Source: Casuarius casuarius (Eukaryota; Chordata; Aves; Casuariiformes; Casuariidae). Taken from it: a stretch of DNA of 64,000 nt. The DNA lies in contig PTFA01000011.1 of assembly GCA_003342895.1 (NCBI GenBank), forward strand, positions 1,136,629-1,200,628, read 5' to 3'. Made by a program: the position numbers and the translations under genes. How positions within the stretch are numbered: position 1 is the stretch's first letter; each line of letters starts with the position of its first letter. This document shows, in pieces, positions 39,071 through 50,900 of the stretch. Under the pieces are notes generated by a model. That model was not told the DNA's origin. It ran no database searches and worked only from the letters and a program-made list of their open reading frames with translations.

Positions 39071-42000
39071 GGGTGAAATGAGTGTTTATCTTTAGTTCTA
39101 TCCTAGATTCCCACATTAGCAAGGAACTTGTTAGTGAGACTGCTCATGGCATCCTAGGAAATGGGCTACAAGTGTTCTGTAAAGAAAAGGGAAAATAACA
39201 ATCCCAAGAGTCCAGCCGTCCCTCCAGATCTGTCCTGGAAAAAAATTCCTTTGTGCCCAACTTTGTCGGTCAGTATAACCTGGGCATATGCGTTAGACCC
39301 TCTGGCTGGGTGNCTCAGAAAGTTTTTCTGTACCGCTGAAAGTGGTATAGAATTCCTGACATTGATAGTTTCCAAAGAAGGTTAAAAGAATTCAAAGTGA
39401 AGGAAAGAACACTTTCCAAAAGCCAAATTACGTCTTTGCGAGGGAATAGTGCTTTGACACCCCTCTTAGATGTTTCAAAAATGCTGAAGATGCCCAAAGG
39501 CCTTAGAGTAATGGGACATAAGTATTGTGTGATAATGTGAATTCAGAAATGGTGGTCACAGCTCCTATCTTTCCTTCTCAACAATAGCAACAAATCCAAC
39601 ACCCGAAGGGTCATATCACAGCCTGCAATTTCCAGCCCCAGGATCATGCTGTCATAAAAGCCCTGACAATTTTATAAGCATCTTTCATAAAATAATTTGG
39701 GCTTATTGTCTTTATGAGACTGTTTGGAAGATGATCCTGGAGCTTCATTCCTGTAATATTTAGAAACCATCTCCTAATTCCCAGTTTAAACTTGCTCAGG
39801 ACTCATAAATAACTCAGGATTTACTCAGGACTAATAAATATGTATTTGATCTGTGTTAGTACTGATTTGAAGGAAATGCCAAGAGGAACACATTCTAAGT
39901 GTAATGCACGATGGGCCAGATTTACCCAAGTGTATATATTTAGAATAACTGTTTTGGAAAAGCAGGCTTATTCTTGATTGTTTATGCATGCAGCTGAGAC
40001 AATGATGAGGTTTGGGTCCCACCAGTGTCTGTATTTTAAATGGTACAAGTGCAGATCTATTATACAGTTGTTCTGCCATCATCTCAACTAATCTTTGTCA
40101 AGTTCTCAGTCTAACTCCCACGAGCACCTCTCCTATTTGAAATTTCACAGTGCCAGTTCCTCCCTTTTTGCTCAGCTAACCTTTTCTAGATCTCTTCTAA
40201 CTCCTAGAACTCTGTAGACTCTACAGTCTCTTTGTCTCCTTGTGACAGCTTCTCTTTCATCTGTTTGCATATTCCTCTGGTATCTTCTGGTTTGTTTTCC
40301 ACCTATCTGGAGCAGTTAAGCTTAACCCATTCTCATTTTCTCTCAGCAAAGCCACAAAAAGACAAAATCTTCTATGAGCAAATGGAGTAGCCTCAGAAAT
40401 AAGTCTATTTTCTGACTTCCTGGTGGGTTTCCTGGTAACTAAGTTGGGATAGCTCTCTTGCCCCTTGCATTACGTCCTTGTTCTTGCACAGACAGTATCT
40501 TGCAGATACTGTCACTTGCATGAGTCCATGATGCGCTGTTTAGGAGAGGTGATTCAACAGAAATGAGACCTTCTCTCCGGCCCTATGTTAGTTTTCCTTT
40601 GACAGGGAAATAGTTCTGGGATGCTGAAGGTGGGAGGAAGACAGGCTGAGACTACAGCAGGCTGGACTTGATGTGTAATGTGACAAAGGAGCATGTCTGT
40701 ACCATCTGCTTTCCCTATCTAATAGAGTCAATATCTGCCTTACACCTGAACTTTTCTTCCAGCACAGCTCATATTTCTATTGCATTATTCCCATTGTGTT
40801 TCACTGTCTCATCTCTGGTTTGGCTGAATTATTCTTGCCTTCTCAATCTCTTATTAGTTACTATAGCTCCCACCTTTTGACCTGTTTAAGTCCTAGCTGT
40901 CCAGGTTCCTGCATGCTCAGAATGTTGGTCTTGTCTTCCTATACCCCAAGAAATAAAAGTGGACTTTAATTACAAAATGGAAACTTTGGACTCTTCTTTT
41001 GGCTCTTTTTTTTTTTCCTGGCAGATCAGAATTGTGCTCATATGTTTATATTATCTTAGATACTTTTTGATGCTAATTTTTTCTCATCTCTGTGCATCCT
41101 TCTTTCCTAAACACCTTCTCTGCAGCTTTTATTTTGAGGAGTATCTTTATTGCATCTTCTCAGTCCCGCCCCCCCTTTGCTTTTCTTTGAAATTTGAAAG
41201 TAACCTTTCCCCTATTCCCATTTATTTTCCTGTTCCTTTACATTTTAATTTTCAGCTGGTTCTGTTATTTCACTTAACTATTTGGGAATATAGGTCAGAA
41301 AGATGACAGTATAAAGTGAAATCGTACCGGCTATTCTAATACTGAATAGGCTATGTGACAATATCTCACAGGAAGTTTTTTTTCCATTGCCACTTAGCTT
41401 CTTAATAGCCAACACATTTCAGTGACAATACCCACTTATAAAGATAAATTATAAATTTTATCCTCTAAGTAAATATAATAAATATTTAGAGCTGAAAAGA
41501 AATTATGTTAGGGAGGAATAGCTTTGTTTGGATACTATGTGGTATTTTGTTTTTAAAAAAGCAGAGTACTAGTGCAGCATGAAGGGGGTTTTAAAAGAGC
41601 AATACTGGAATAAGAACAGGAGATACTAGATCGACATGACCTTTGCATTAAAGAGACAATGCCTAGTCTCCCTTTGATCTGAAGTAAGGCATGAGTTTAG
41701 CACCTTGCAGTATGAAGCCTTATGATCACATGTGTTTAGAGCAGGCTTGGGCTGAGAAGTCCCTTACAAATGATGCATCAAAAAGACAGGATGCCACGTA
41801 TACATAATTTTTTACAGGGATTTACAGGGCAAATGACTATGCCAGCCTTCATCTGAGCCCCTGAAATCAACACAAGAGCATTTGGCAGTACTGATTAATA
41901 AGAAAATTCTCACAATTTTATTATGCAGTATGCATGTTATTTTTTTCCCCTCTCAAAATTCTAGTCCCTGGAATCAGGACCTCACTCTGATTTTTAGAGA

Positions 42001-44361
42001 AAGTAATTTCATTGCTTTTATAACTTTAGAAGACAGAATTACAAGCACAAAAATAAAAATGAGAACAACTCAAAACGCTGGTGTTTCAGAAACCTCACTT
42101 AAAGGAAAAAAACTCATGGGGCATAGGAAGGAAATTGTCTTGTTGATTTTCTTCTTAGTCTGTTTTAGAATTAAGATCACTTGGGGATGGCAGTACTGTA
42201 TCTTACTGTGAAAAACTGCAGTGTATGAGTAATGTAAATTAAAATCATAGTACTGCTTGTTTTTAATTTGATCGTAATTATTGAAGTCATCTGCTCGAAT
42301 CTGGTGCATGTTCCAATCTGGACACTAATTGTAGTTTGAGTGGGTTATTTTAGCTTAACTCTGAAGCGTTCGCTGCAGTCTTGGCAGTTTTGTAACACAC
42401 TATTTTGGTCAGACTAGCACTGGGTATGAGATTGGTCCTTGCATTCAGTGATGTTTCAGCGTTAAATGATAGGCTTGAAATTTTTATTCAAGTGGGCTGA
42501 TATGGCAATCTAGAATAGTTTCCAAGCAGCTTGGTCTTCATTACAAATTAAGGAAGTGATAATTGCCTGTTGCAAGCTTTAAGTAAAGAACATAGTAGTG
42601 GGGCTAACTTTATCATGCAATTTATATATCAGCATTCAAGCACCTGTGTAAGCATGCCAGATCAGAAGGCTAGGTAAAAAAATTGCAGCAAAATAACATT
42701 TAATTTCTGCAAGTTCCTGATTTTTGTTTTTGCCTCCCTCTGGAAGTGTAAAATATGGTGAACTGATTAGAAATTATGTGGAAGGGATAATAAGTAGATC
42801 ATTTATAAATCAGTGTGAACTGATTTAAATGTCTATAATATTATGTTTCATAATCTTACTTAGTTTCGTAAGAGATTTCTTAATTCATCTTTTAAAAAGT
42901 TCCTGTCTTTCTGGTTAAATTCCAGGAGTTGAGGGTTAAGAGGATTAACTGTACTTGACTGGACACAAAAACTGGCTAATTTATATCTGGTTTTAATCTC
43001 ATCCCATCAAAACATGGTGCATACATAGGTAGTCTTTATTTTAGTTCAAATGGTTTATTTCTGTTTAGCTTTTTCTAATGGGAATAGCTGAACTAATTGA
43101 AGTTTGTGACTGAATTTTTGAACAGTTCAGGTAATAGGGGTAGTTAAATACGTATACCCAGCTTCATGGGAGGCAACTATGGTAGTCTGAATGGCTTTTA
43201 GGAGTAAAGTAGACTATTAGCTTATAGCTCAGGGGCTATACTAGTGCATGGATGCCAGTCAGAGGAGAGTCTTCCACTGAGTTTTGGGAACTCAGCAGAG
43301 GCTGGGAGCCAGGACCTGCTGCCCCTTCTGTAGGCAAGATCTTGCCCTTGTGAGGGGCTGTGGTGCCCACCTCTCCAGTGGCTGTAAGCTCCAGTGTAGT
43401 AGCTTTTGCTCAGAAAGTCCTTGTAGTACTAGCTTTCTGTGGAATTATAGCATATTATGGCTTGCTGTGGCATTTTAACAGCTGTATACACATGTAAAGA
43501 CTGCAATTTTAACTCTGCTGAACTAGTCAGGGAGAAAGAAAACTTGTGTATAGTCAGATCTGTAAAGTGAACTGAAATAAACTTTGCTTAAACTAAAACA
43601 AGACTATTTATAGTGGTTTTATATACTGGTTTAATAACCTAATTTAAAATTGCATCATNGACGGTACCTGGGCAGTTGCATTGTGCAGACCAGCTCTTAG
43701 TCATACCAAAATTTCCCTGAGTCGGTGGGTTGGGACTGAGTAGCCTCAGATTTTATTCTGTTGTGGCCACCTTTTTATTTATTTATTTCCTAGAGAATAC
43801 ATGTCTTGCAGTGCCAGGGAACTGCAAAATCAGTTAACGCTTCTGCACCTCAGTTTCTTTGTCTGTAAAGCAGGAATAATATTTTCCTCTCCTGCTAATG
43901 TTTGCTCTGCATGTTAGTAAGATCCCTCAATAAAAGGTGCTTATGTAAAATGAATAATTACTAGCCTGAGGTCTTAAATATGGCATTGATGGGACTAGGT
44001 CTTTGAGGGAGGATGTTTTTCTGGAGGAAGGGTGTCATCTTCCCCCAAGAGTGGGAGTGATTTCTCAGAATATACTTAATTTTGTCCCCTTCACATCTCA
44101 TTCTAATATTTGTAACATGCAGTAGCTCTGTTTTAAGTTCTCCTGCTTCCCAGCTGCACTACATCTGGTTGCTACCAAGGCATAGAGTTTGTGTTTTTTT
44201 GTAAAGGCTATGTATATGGGTGACAGTAAAGCAAAGGTTGCTGTAGCTGCTATGTTACAGTATGTTCTATTAGGATACACTTCATTATCACAATAGAGTT
44301 TGCCTTTTTGGCTTGTATAATTCAATTTGAAGCCTAGAACAGAAGAAAAAGAGAAAGCCCA
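39071..44361. other. Intronic sequence without recognisable gene
   Basis: AT-rich DNA. The + strand is pyrimidine-biased at about 40085-40330 and 40680-41290. An imperfect short duplication (CTCAGGACT...TAAATA, about 39796-39840) is present. Single Ns lie at 39313 and 43659. No gene is recognised. Confidence 0.55.
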
Positions 44362-44702
44362 GGGACAATCTTACAATGTTGTATCGATACCTGATGGGAG
44401 GATTTAAAGAAAATGAAGCCAGACTGTTCTTTGTAGTGCCAGGTGAAAGGCCAAGGGCAATGGGCACAAACTGAAATATAGGAAATACTGTTTAAACATA
44501 AGAAAAAACTTCTTTACTCTAAGGGTGGTTGACACTGGAGCAGGTTGCTCAGAGAGGTTGTGGAGTCTCCATTTGTTCAAATACTCAAAGCCCAACTGGA
44601 CACTATCCTGGGCAACCTGCTCTAGTTGACCTGTTGAGCAGGGAGCTTGGACTAGATGATCTCCAGAGGTCCCTTCCAGCCTTCATGATGCTGTGATTCT
44701 GT
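44362..44702 (+). mobile_element. CR1 LINE, 5'-truncated copy
   Basis: The sequence follows the 3' end of avian CR1 elements in order: ATACCTGATGGGAGGAT, GAAGCCAGACTGTTCTT, GGCAATGGGCACAAACTGAA, TTTAAACATAAGAAAAAACTT, GGAGCAGGTTGCTCAGAGAG, GGACTAGATGATCTCCAGAG, and the terminal TGTGATTCTGT. CR1 is a non-LTR retrotransposon of birds and other sauropsids; copies are usually 5'-truncated and end in a short ATTCT-type repeat without a poly(A) tail, as here. Only the extreme 3' end of ORF2 and the 3' UTR remain, so it encodes nothing. It sits in sense orientation 1.7 kb before EPHA3 exon 3. The 5' boundary is approximate. Confidence 0.93.
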
Positions 44703-46360
44703 AAGAGGTATAATCAGGTAATCGTTTTAATTATGTGTTTTAAAAGTTTCTCATGGAGGGGCTCCTCATTTTATAGTGTAAAATTCAGAATATAGAACAG
44801 CCACGTTTTTTGTGTAGAGAAGTTGAAGAACTGACACATAGTGAATGTAGTAGTATTCTAGATGCATTTTGGTGATGCTGGTACTGTGTTAAAACTTTTG
44901 TAGCGCTTTCATGGATTAACAGTGTTAAATATTCAGGGTTCAAGCACATATTTGCCAAGTTCNGTTTGTCCTTGTTACTCAGTAGAAACACTTGTATGGT
45001 TGTCTGTCCTGGGATTGGGGGAATGGTTACTCTAGTCTCATGCTTAGATTGTCCAAGGCGAGGATAATCTATATAAAGCACAACCACAGGCTAGACAAGC
45101 CCTCTGTAAATTAGAACATAAGGATGCATTTGCTACATCCAGTATAACAAAGCTTCTGAAAAGCTACCTTCCCTACTTTCGGTAGAGATCAGAGGAAGCC
45201 TAAAGTAGCAGATAAAGCCACGGGATATGATCACTAGCACATCGTGTTTGGAGGAGCACGCTACTCTGAACTGCATTAGGGAAATATCCAAAGATGCCAA
45301 GGCACAGTTCCTCAATCCATATACTCATCAGAAACATTGGAATGACTCTAATGACATAACACAGAAATATAGCTATTTATAATTCTTTGCTATTTGTTCA
45401 CTATTCTTAATTATTTTAAAAACAAAAAAAGGGGTCATAGTCATCCATTCAGGGAGAAAACCAGAAAGGATGTCTTAAGTCACCTGGTTGCGTACGGTGA
45501 AGGACTATCAGTAAATGTTTATTTTAAATTTAAATTTAGAGGGCCCCCCACCCCCATGCGATTGGCAAATATTCCTGTCTAGTGAGTGTGATTTCAGAAA
45601 TTGGGATTGGTCCATGAGTAATTCACAAAGGGGAAACCTGTTCCTTCTCTGTCTCAGTCAAGTAAGTTTGTCAGATAACGTATCCAAAACAAATGAGAAT
45701 ATGTTCTTCAGAAACACTGGTCTTTGCCAATATACTTTACAGAAGAACTGAGTAACCAAAGTAACTAAGGGAAATTGGTGATAATTTTTAGTAACTTTGG
45801 AAACTTGGCTGAGCTTGACTTTGTTCTGAGGACATATATCCCAAACAAAATCAGCTGTCATGCCTTGAATAAATTTAAAGCTGTAACATTTTCTTGTGAC
45901 TATATGGAATATTGGCAGTGAACTACTTTTTTTTTTTTTGGTAACATTTAAAATCTTGTTTAATCTTTGAACTGCAAGTGGAATCTGATGGTGAAAATAT
46001 GTTTTGTCCTAGTGAGGCATCACTTACATTTGAGGTGAGGGTACTTGTAATAGAGGTATGTTGGGATCATGATCAAAGAGACAGCACTGCACGTACCTTG
46101 CAGTTTTTAATAATACAGAGTGACTGTAGCATCTCTTTTATGCCATCTTGAGGTAAATTGGTAAATACTGACTTCCTAATGGTGAATTCTGTGTTCATTT
46201 AAGATGTTCATATGTTTTAATAGAAAAAGGCAAGTGCAAGTTCAGCGAGACTTTAGTGTCCACCTTACAGTGATGTTCTTCAGTGTGAGATCAGACCATT
46301 TGTGATTATTGTTTTTTTCACAGCTCATCTCTAAATGTGATTTTTTTTATTGGTATGATT
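44703..46360. other. Intron 2 immediately before exon 3
   Basis: AT-rich DNA with a single N at 44963, a short C-rich patch at about 45543-45557 and a T run at about 45929-45940. No additional exon is evident. Confidence 0.55.
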
Positions 46361-46401
46361 GCTAATCTTAAAATATTTCCTTTTTTTTTCTCTCTCTATA
46401 G
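46361..46401 (+). promoter_or_regulatory. EPHA3: 3' splice site of EPHA3 exon 3
   Basis: An uninterrupted pyrimidine run (46379-46397) ends in TATAG, with the AG at 46400-46401. This puts TGG (Trp52) first in the exon in phase 0, as expected for the boundary after the short Eph exon 2. A branch-point-like CTAAT has its candidate A at 46365, 36 nt upstream of the exon. The acceptor is strong by inspection; the branch point is inferred. Confidence 0.9.
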
Positions 46402-47062
46402 TGGGAAGAGATTAGTGGTGTTGATGAGCATTATACTCCAATCAGAACTTACCAGGTGTGCAATGTTATGGACCACAGTCAAAACAATTGGCTGAGAACA
46501 AACTGGATTCCACGCAATTCAGCTCAGAAGATATATGTGGAGCTCAAGTTTACCCTGAGGGACTGTAATAGTATTCCTCTAGTTTTGGGCACTTGCAAAG
46601 AGACCTTCAATCTGTATTACATGGAATCTGACGATGATCATTTGGTAAAGTTCAGAGAGCATCAGTTTACAAAAATTGACACCATTGCGGCTGATGAGAG
46701 TTTCACCCAAATGGATCTTGGGGACCGAATTCTCAAGCTGAATACAGAAGTCCGTGAGGTGGGGCCTGTCAGCAGGAAAGGCTTTTACTTGGCTTTCCAA
46801 GATGTAGGTGCATGCGTTGCCTTAGTCTCAGTGCGAGTGTACTTCAAAAAGTGCCCTTTCACTGTAAAGAACCTTGCCATGTTTCCTGATACGGTACCCA
46901 TGGACTCCCAGTCACTAGTGGAAGTGCGAGGTTCTTGTGTCAATCATTCCAAGGAGGAAGAGCCACCCAAGATGTATTGCAGTACAGAAGGAGAATGGCT
47001 AGTGCCCATAGGGAAGTGCTTGTGTAATGCTGGCTATGAAGAAAGAGGCTTTGCGTGCCAAG
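46402..47062 (+). CDS. EPHA3: EPHA3 exon 3 (ephrin type-A receptor 3, ephrin-binding domain)
   Basis: This internal exon encodes about residues 52-271 of EphA3, a single-pass receptor tyrosine kinase that binds GPI-anchored ephrin-A ligands and guides axon and cell positioning. It opens in phase 0 with [13 protein letters not shown] and ends with one base of the next codon after ERGFACQ. Residues 52 to about 207 complete the ephrin-binding jelly-roll domain, which begins in exons 1-2. Residues 208-271 begin the Cys-rich region. Cysteines fall at 71, 106, 116, 189, 202, 230, 244, 257, 259 and 270; 71/189 and 106/116 match the two conserved disulphides of Eph ligand-binding domains. An N-glycosylation sequon (NHS) is at 232. 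Val133 and Phe152, reported ephrin-contact residues in human EphA3, are present. Motifs such as [27 protein letters not shown] and KKGFYLAF-like [15 protein letters not shown] separate it from EphA5 and EphA7. The frame has no stops or frameshifts. From memory it is nearly identical to chicken EphA3. The rest of the receptor is outside the window. Confidence 0.97.
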
Positions 47063-47068
47063 GTAACA
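47060..47068 (+). promoter_or_regulatory. EPHA3: 5' splice site of EPHA3 exon 3
   Basis: AAG|GTAACA: the exon ends at G47062 and GT is at 47063-47064. The phase-1 boundary splits the Ala272 codon, as the family requires before ACRPGF. Positions -2 to +4 fit the U1 consensus, but +5 is C instead of G and +6 is A, so the donor is suboptimal. If it is skipped, the frame runs 38 codons into the intron to a TAG at 47176. Confidence 0.9.
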
Positions 47069-47864
47069 ATGCCCTTCATGTTCACAGTTCAGTTATTAAC
47101 AGGGGTTTCACTTTATGTCCCTACTCTGTGTATTGGGTCATGTTAATTTTTCGCAAATTCGTGAGAGAGATAAATTAGATCATAAACCCCATTTCATGGC
47201 AACTTTATTTGCTATATGTAAATAATGTAATTTGATTTTAAAAATATTTCATAAGGTTGAGTAATTGATTTTTAGTTAATATAGTGTGTAGCGAATCTAG
47301 TCTCTCTCACTACTCTTGGATTTCCTTTCAGTAGACTGCATGTTTCTCAAATGCATTGTTTATGTCAAAATATTTGAAATTTTATGTGCGTTTTTTAACT
47401 TTGTGGCTTGACATGTAAGTACTTAATACTTGCTACTCAGCTATGTTGATTAGCTGGGGTTGATCAGATAAAACAGGTAGCATTGTTTCAGTCCCTAAAT
47501 GCAGATATGTTTGGAAAGTGAATATTGAATTTTGAAATTGCATTTTGCTGAATTGCTAATGTATGTGACTCAAAATCATTTCCAACGAACCTGTGGTTTC
47601 TGCAAACTGTGGTTATGTGAATGCTCCCAAGAACAGACTCCATCAGGAATGCTGACATTTTCCAGAAACAGGTCTTTTAAACATTAGGAAATTCATATGA
47701 AAAACACATTATATTTATCCAACTTTAATATTAAGCCAAATGATGAGGGTCTATATTGTGCTTCTTACATAAATACATTTTGTTTTTTTGTGCTAACTGA
47801 ATCTTTAGCCTCTTTTCACAGAGAGGCCTGAAAGGGTACTGGTAGGGTTGAAGGGCCTTTTGTT

Positions 47865-47902
47865 AAAATAAATAAATAAATAAATAAATTTATTTATTTT
47901 AT
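47865..47902. repeat. (AAAT)n with perfect 22-bp palindrome
   Basis: An AAAT repeat switches to its own complement, giving a perfect palindrome of 11-bp arms at 47878-47899 with no loop. It is AT-only and could extrude as a cruciform. Confidence 0.95.
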
Positions 47903-50900
47903 ACATACATATCTGGAAATACCACTGTTGGAAGGAATAGTATTTGAGATATTTACTGGAGTTTGCATGGGGTTGTGTGTGTGTGCATGTGCCTGTACAT
48001 ATATGCACAAGAACAGAAATTGAAAAGTTGGTAATAACTTCACTATTCTGCAACTAGCTGAGAGAGCCTATTCCTTTTCATCGGTCCTACAGCAGTCTTT
48101 ATGTAAGACATGAGTCCTTGGGAGCTGCTAGGAGCCCACTGAACCAGAATAGTATAGCCAAGTAGTTGTGAAACCTGTTGCTCTAATTAAGGTGACCTTT
48201 TCTTGGACTATGCCAGGGAAGAGTTGGGAGGAAAGGGGTAAGAATGTGTTTCATTTGGTTGTTGGTTTTAAGTGAATTTTAAATTGTTTTTACCCACAAA
48301 ATGAATGAACCAGGGAGATCAGTCTTTGATGTTTTTCTGCAGTTAGCTACAGATACTAAGAAAAAAAATAAATTGTTCGGTTAGGCGCAGAAACCAGGAG
48401 AGGATATTTTATTGTTCAGAAATGCTTTATGTAGGGCTTTCTATAGCTACACTTCAAAATGCTAAGATGTTGGTGATATTCTTCTAACCACTTGCTAATT
48501 ATAGAGCCCATCCCCTGTTAAATGATTGAAAGCTGATGGTTTAGTATTTCAGTCACACTTGAGCACAACAAGACAAGCACTCCAGAAAGTGTCAGAATAA
48601 AACTGAGCAAATAAAAGTTGAGCATTTTATTAAAAACAGATTCTCAGATGCTTAGATAGGCAAGGCATTTTCTACTCAGTTCAGCAGAGGTTAGGAGTAA
48701 GTGCATATACATGTATGAGTATATCTGAGGGCATGTTATGAGGACATAAAATCGTACTATCATTTCTTTGCGTTCAGTTTTTGACTTCAACTCCATCTGT
48801 TGATCAAAGGAGTAATGTATGATGAAACTATTAACAATAGGGACAGGTATTTCTGGTTTATTCTGATTTATCGTATAATGTGTAAATAACTTTTATTGGA
48901 AGCCATATTTATCAAATATTTTCAGTGTGGTGTGATTGCAGTGTCACTGTAAAAGCTGTAATACAAAATCTCATGGTTGTTGGCATCAGTAACTCAGCAG
49001 GAGTTGGAAGGNCCAGAAAAAGAGCTCAGTTTTTCCTCATACGTTTTGACCTCAGGCTTAGGGCTGCTCTTTTGTTCTTTGTTTCCTTCTCTCCTCCTCT
49101 TGCTCTCTCTCTTTTAGGGTTTGAGTATGGGATTTTTGTTTGTTTGTCAGCAAAAAGACAATAGAATCAGGATTATAGAGTTTGAAGAAGTTCCAAAATG
49201 GTGTTACGGGCACAGGCTGGAATGAGGGCATAATTGAGAATAAATTTGTTCTTCAGTTGAAGTTTGAAAAAGTAATAACAAATAGAAATTCTTACCTTCT
49301 CAGTACTTGGAAGTTTTTAACAACTCTAGTGTTTGTCACTATTTGATCCTACGTTCAGACTGTTTTTGTTCCCTCCCACTCCGCATAGTACCTGTTTTCA
49401 GATACAGTGTCATTTTGCATTGGCAGGAGCTAACTGACTATTTAAATGAAGGACCCTAATGGTATAAGATCAATCTATTTAAATTTCTCTGAGAACAGCT
49501 TCTCTTGGTATGGGGGGAAAATATTAAGGCTCAGTCATGCCCTCAAATTACATGGTTTGTGCTGCTTTCCATGTGTGCTTCTAAAATCACTTTCCTTTTT
49601 CTGCGTAACCAGGAAAAGAGGACATAAGGCTCTAACCTTTTTTGTTACTGGTGCGATACAAACATACCATGCTTGCATCTATGTTCTGAAAAGCCGAGAT
49701 TGGTCTGCTGGGTTTACTCAGCATCTTGGGTCTTTGGAATATTGTTGTACTGTTCTTGGTTGTATGAGTACAACAGTATGCTACTTGAATGTCAGTCAGT
49801 TAAATAATCAAGGACCCATTTTGCTGTGACCCTCTTTGTCCTTATTATTATGAGTATATGGAGGAATGCCTCACCTTGATGAATTTTCGTCTTTAAAATC
49901 TACTTGAGGTTAACTGCTGAAGATTTAAACTCTGATCTAGCAAAGACTTTTGCACCTGTTTAGTATTTTGCAGGGAGTAGCTTTATATACAAGGTTGTTC
50001 CATTGCCTGAATAAGCTTAATTCAGAGTATACAGTCTTTGCAGTATTTGGGTCCAACTCAAATTATGGAAGAATCTCAGCAACAGAGGTACTTAGTACAA
50101 ATCTACACTGCAGTGATGTAGTTTCAGAGTTGGTTTTCTTAGCACAGATTTGTTGAGTGTTTTGAATTTACTAGGGCTTTTCTCCAACTATAGACTGACT
50201 TGAAGAAAGATCGCCAGTTTCATTTTGGGTCTCTGTGATGATTCTCTGAGATTTCCTTAAGCACAAATTGAGTTCCCCTGGTTTATTTTACTGCAGCTCT
50301 GGACTTGGTGTAATCTGCAGTATCAGAGTTGAGAGAAATATATTGCACATCTCCTACAGCATATTGTGAAGTATGGGAAGTTCTTCACATATAAGAAGAA
50401 ACTGTTATGAATAGCTTAAGTGTCCTTGTCCAGTCCCTGAAACTACAGAACAATTTCCTGTTTTCTTATTGTTTTATCTAGTCCACCCAAAATATCGCTA
50501 GTTAGATGGCTTTCTCTGCTTACTGCATGAAACTATTTTAGACTAATTAGTCTTACGTTTAGAAAGCTCTTAATGCTATTCTTTCTACTATTTTTGCTTT
50601 TTAATTTTACATTCCACTTTTTCTACTCTTCTTGTGTCTTGCATTTTCAAAATTTCTTTGTGCTTTCAAATATTTATGATCAACTTCTTTTTTCCTACTT
50701 GTCTAGTTGTTTCAGTACAGTTGTTACAAGAAATATTTGAAAAGGAATTTAATAAATTAATCCTTTCTGTTTTCTGTTTGTATAAGGTTCATATGTGTAT
50801 CTCAGTTCTTTCATAAGTTCCTTTACTTGATTTTTATGAAACATATTCAGTAAGTTTTTTGTTAACTGTAGATTGTTCCATTAAATATTCACAAATAAAG

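Larger units (their letters stand above)
1..46401 (+). other. EPHA3: Partial EPHA3 intron 2
   Basis: This is everything upstream of exon 3. I looked on the + strand for the short exon 2, which encodes the [22 protein letters not shown]-type peptide, and did not see it, so the whole stretch is read as intron. It is AT-rich, and no ORF in it resembles a known protein. It holds simple repeats, one clear CR1 copy near its 3' end and several motif-dense blocks listed separately. A diverged exon or a non-coding RNA cannot be excluded by eye. Confidence 0.8.

Noticed and set aside
46579..46800. 73-codon frame antisense to exon 3
   Set aside because: A shadow of the EPHA3 coding sequence with no independent evidence.
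49160..49240. Reversed CR1 3' end
   Set aside because: Only a few short words match; too decayed to separate from chance.
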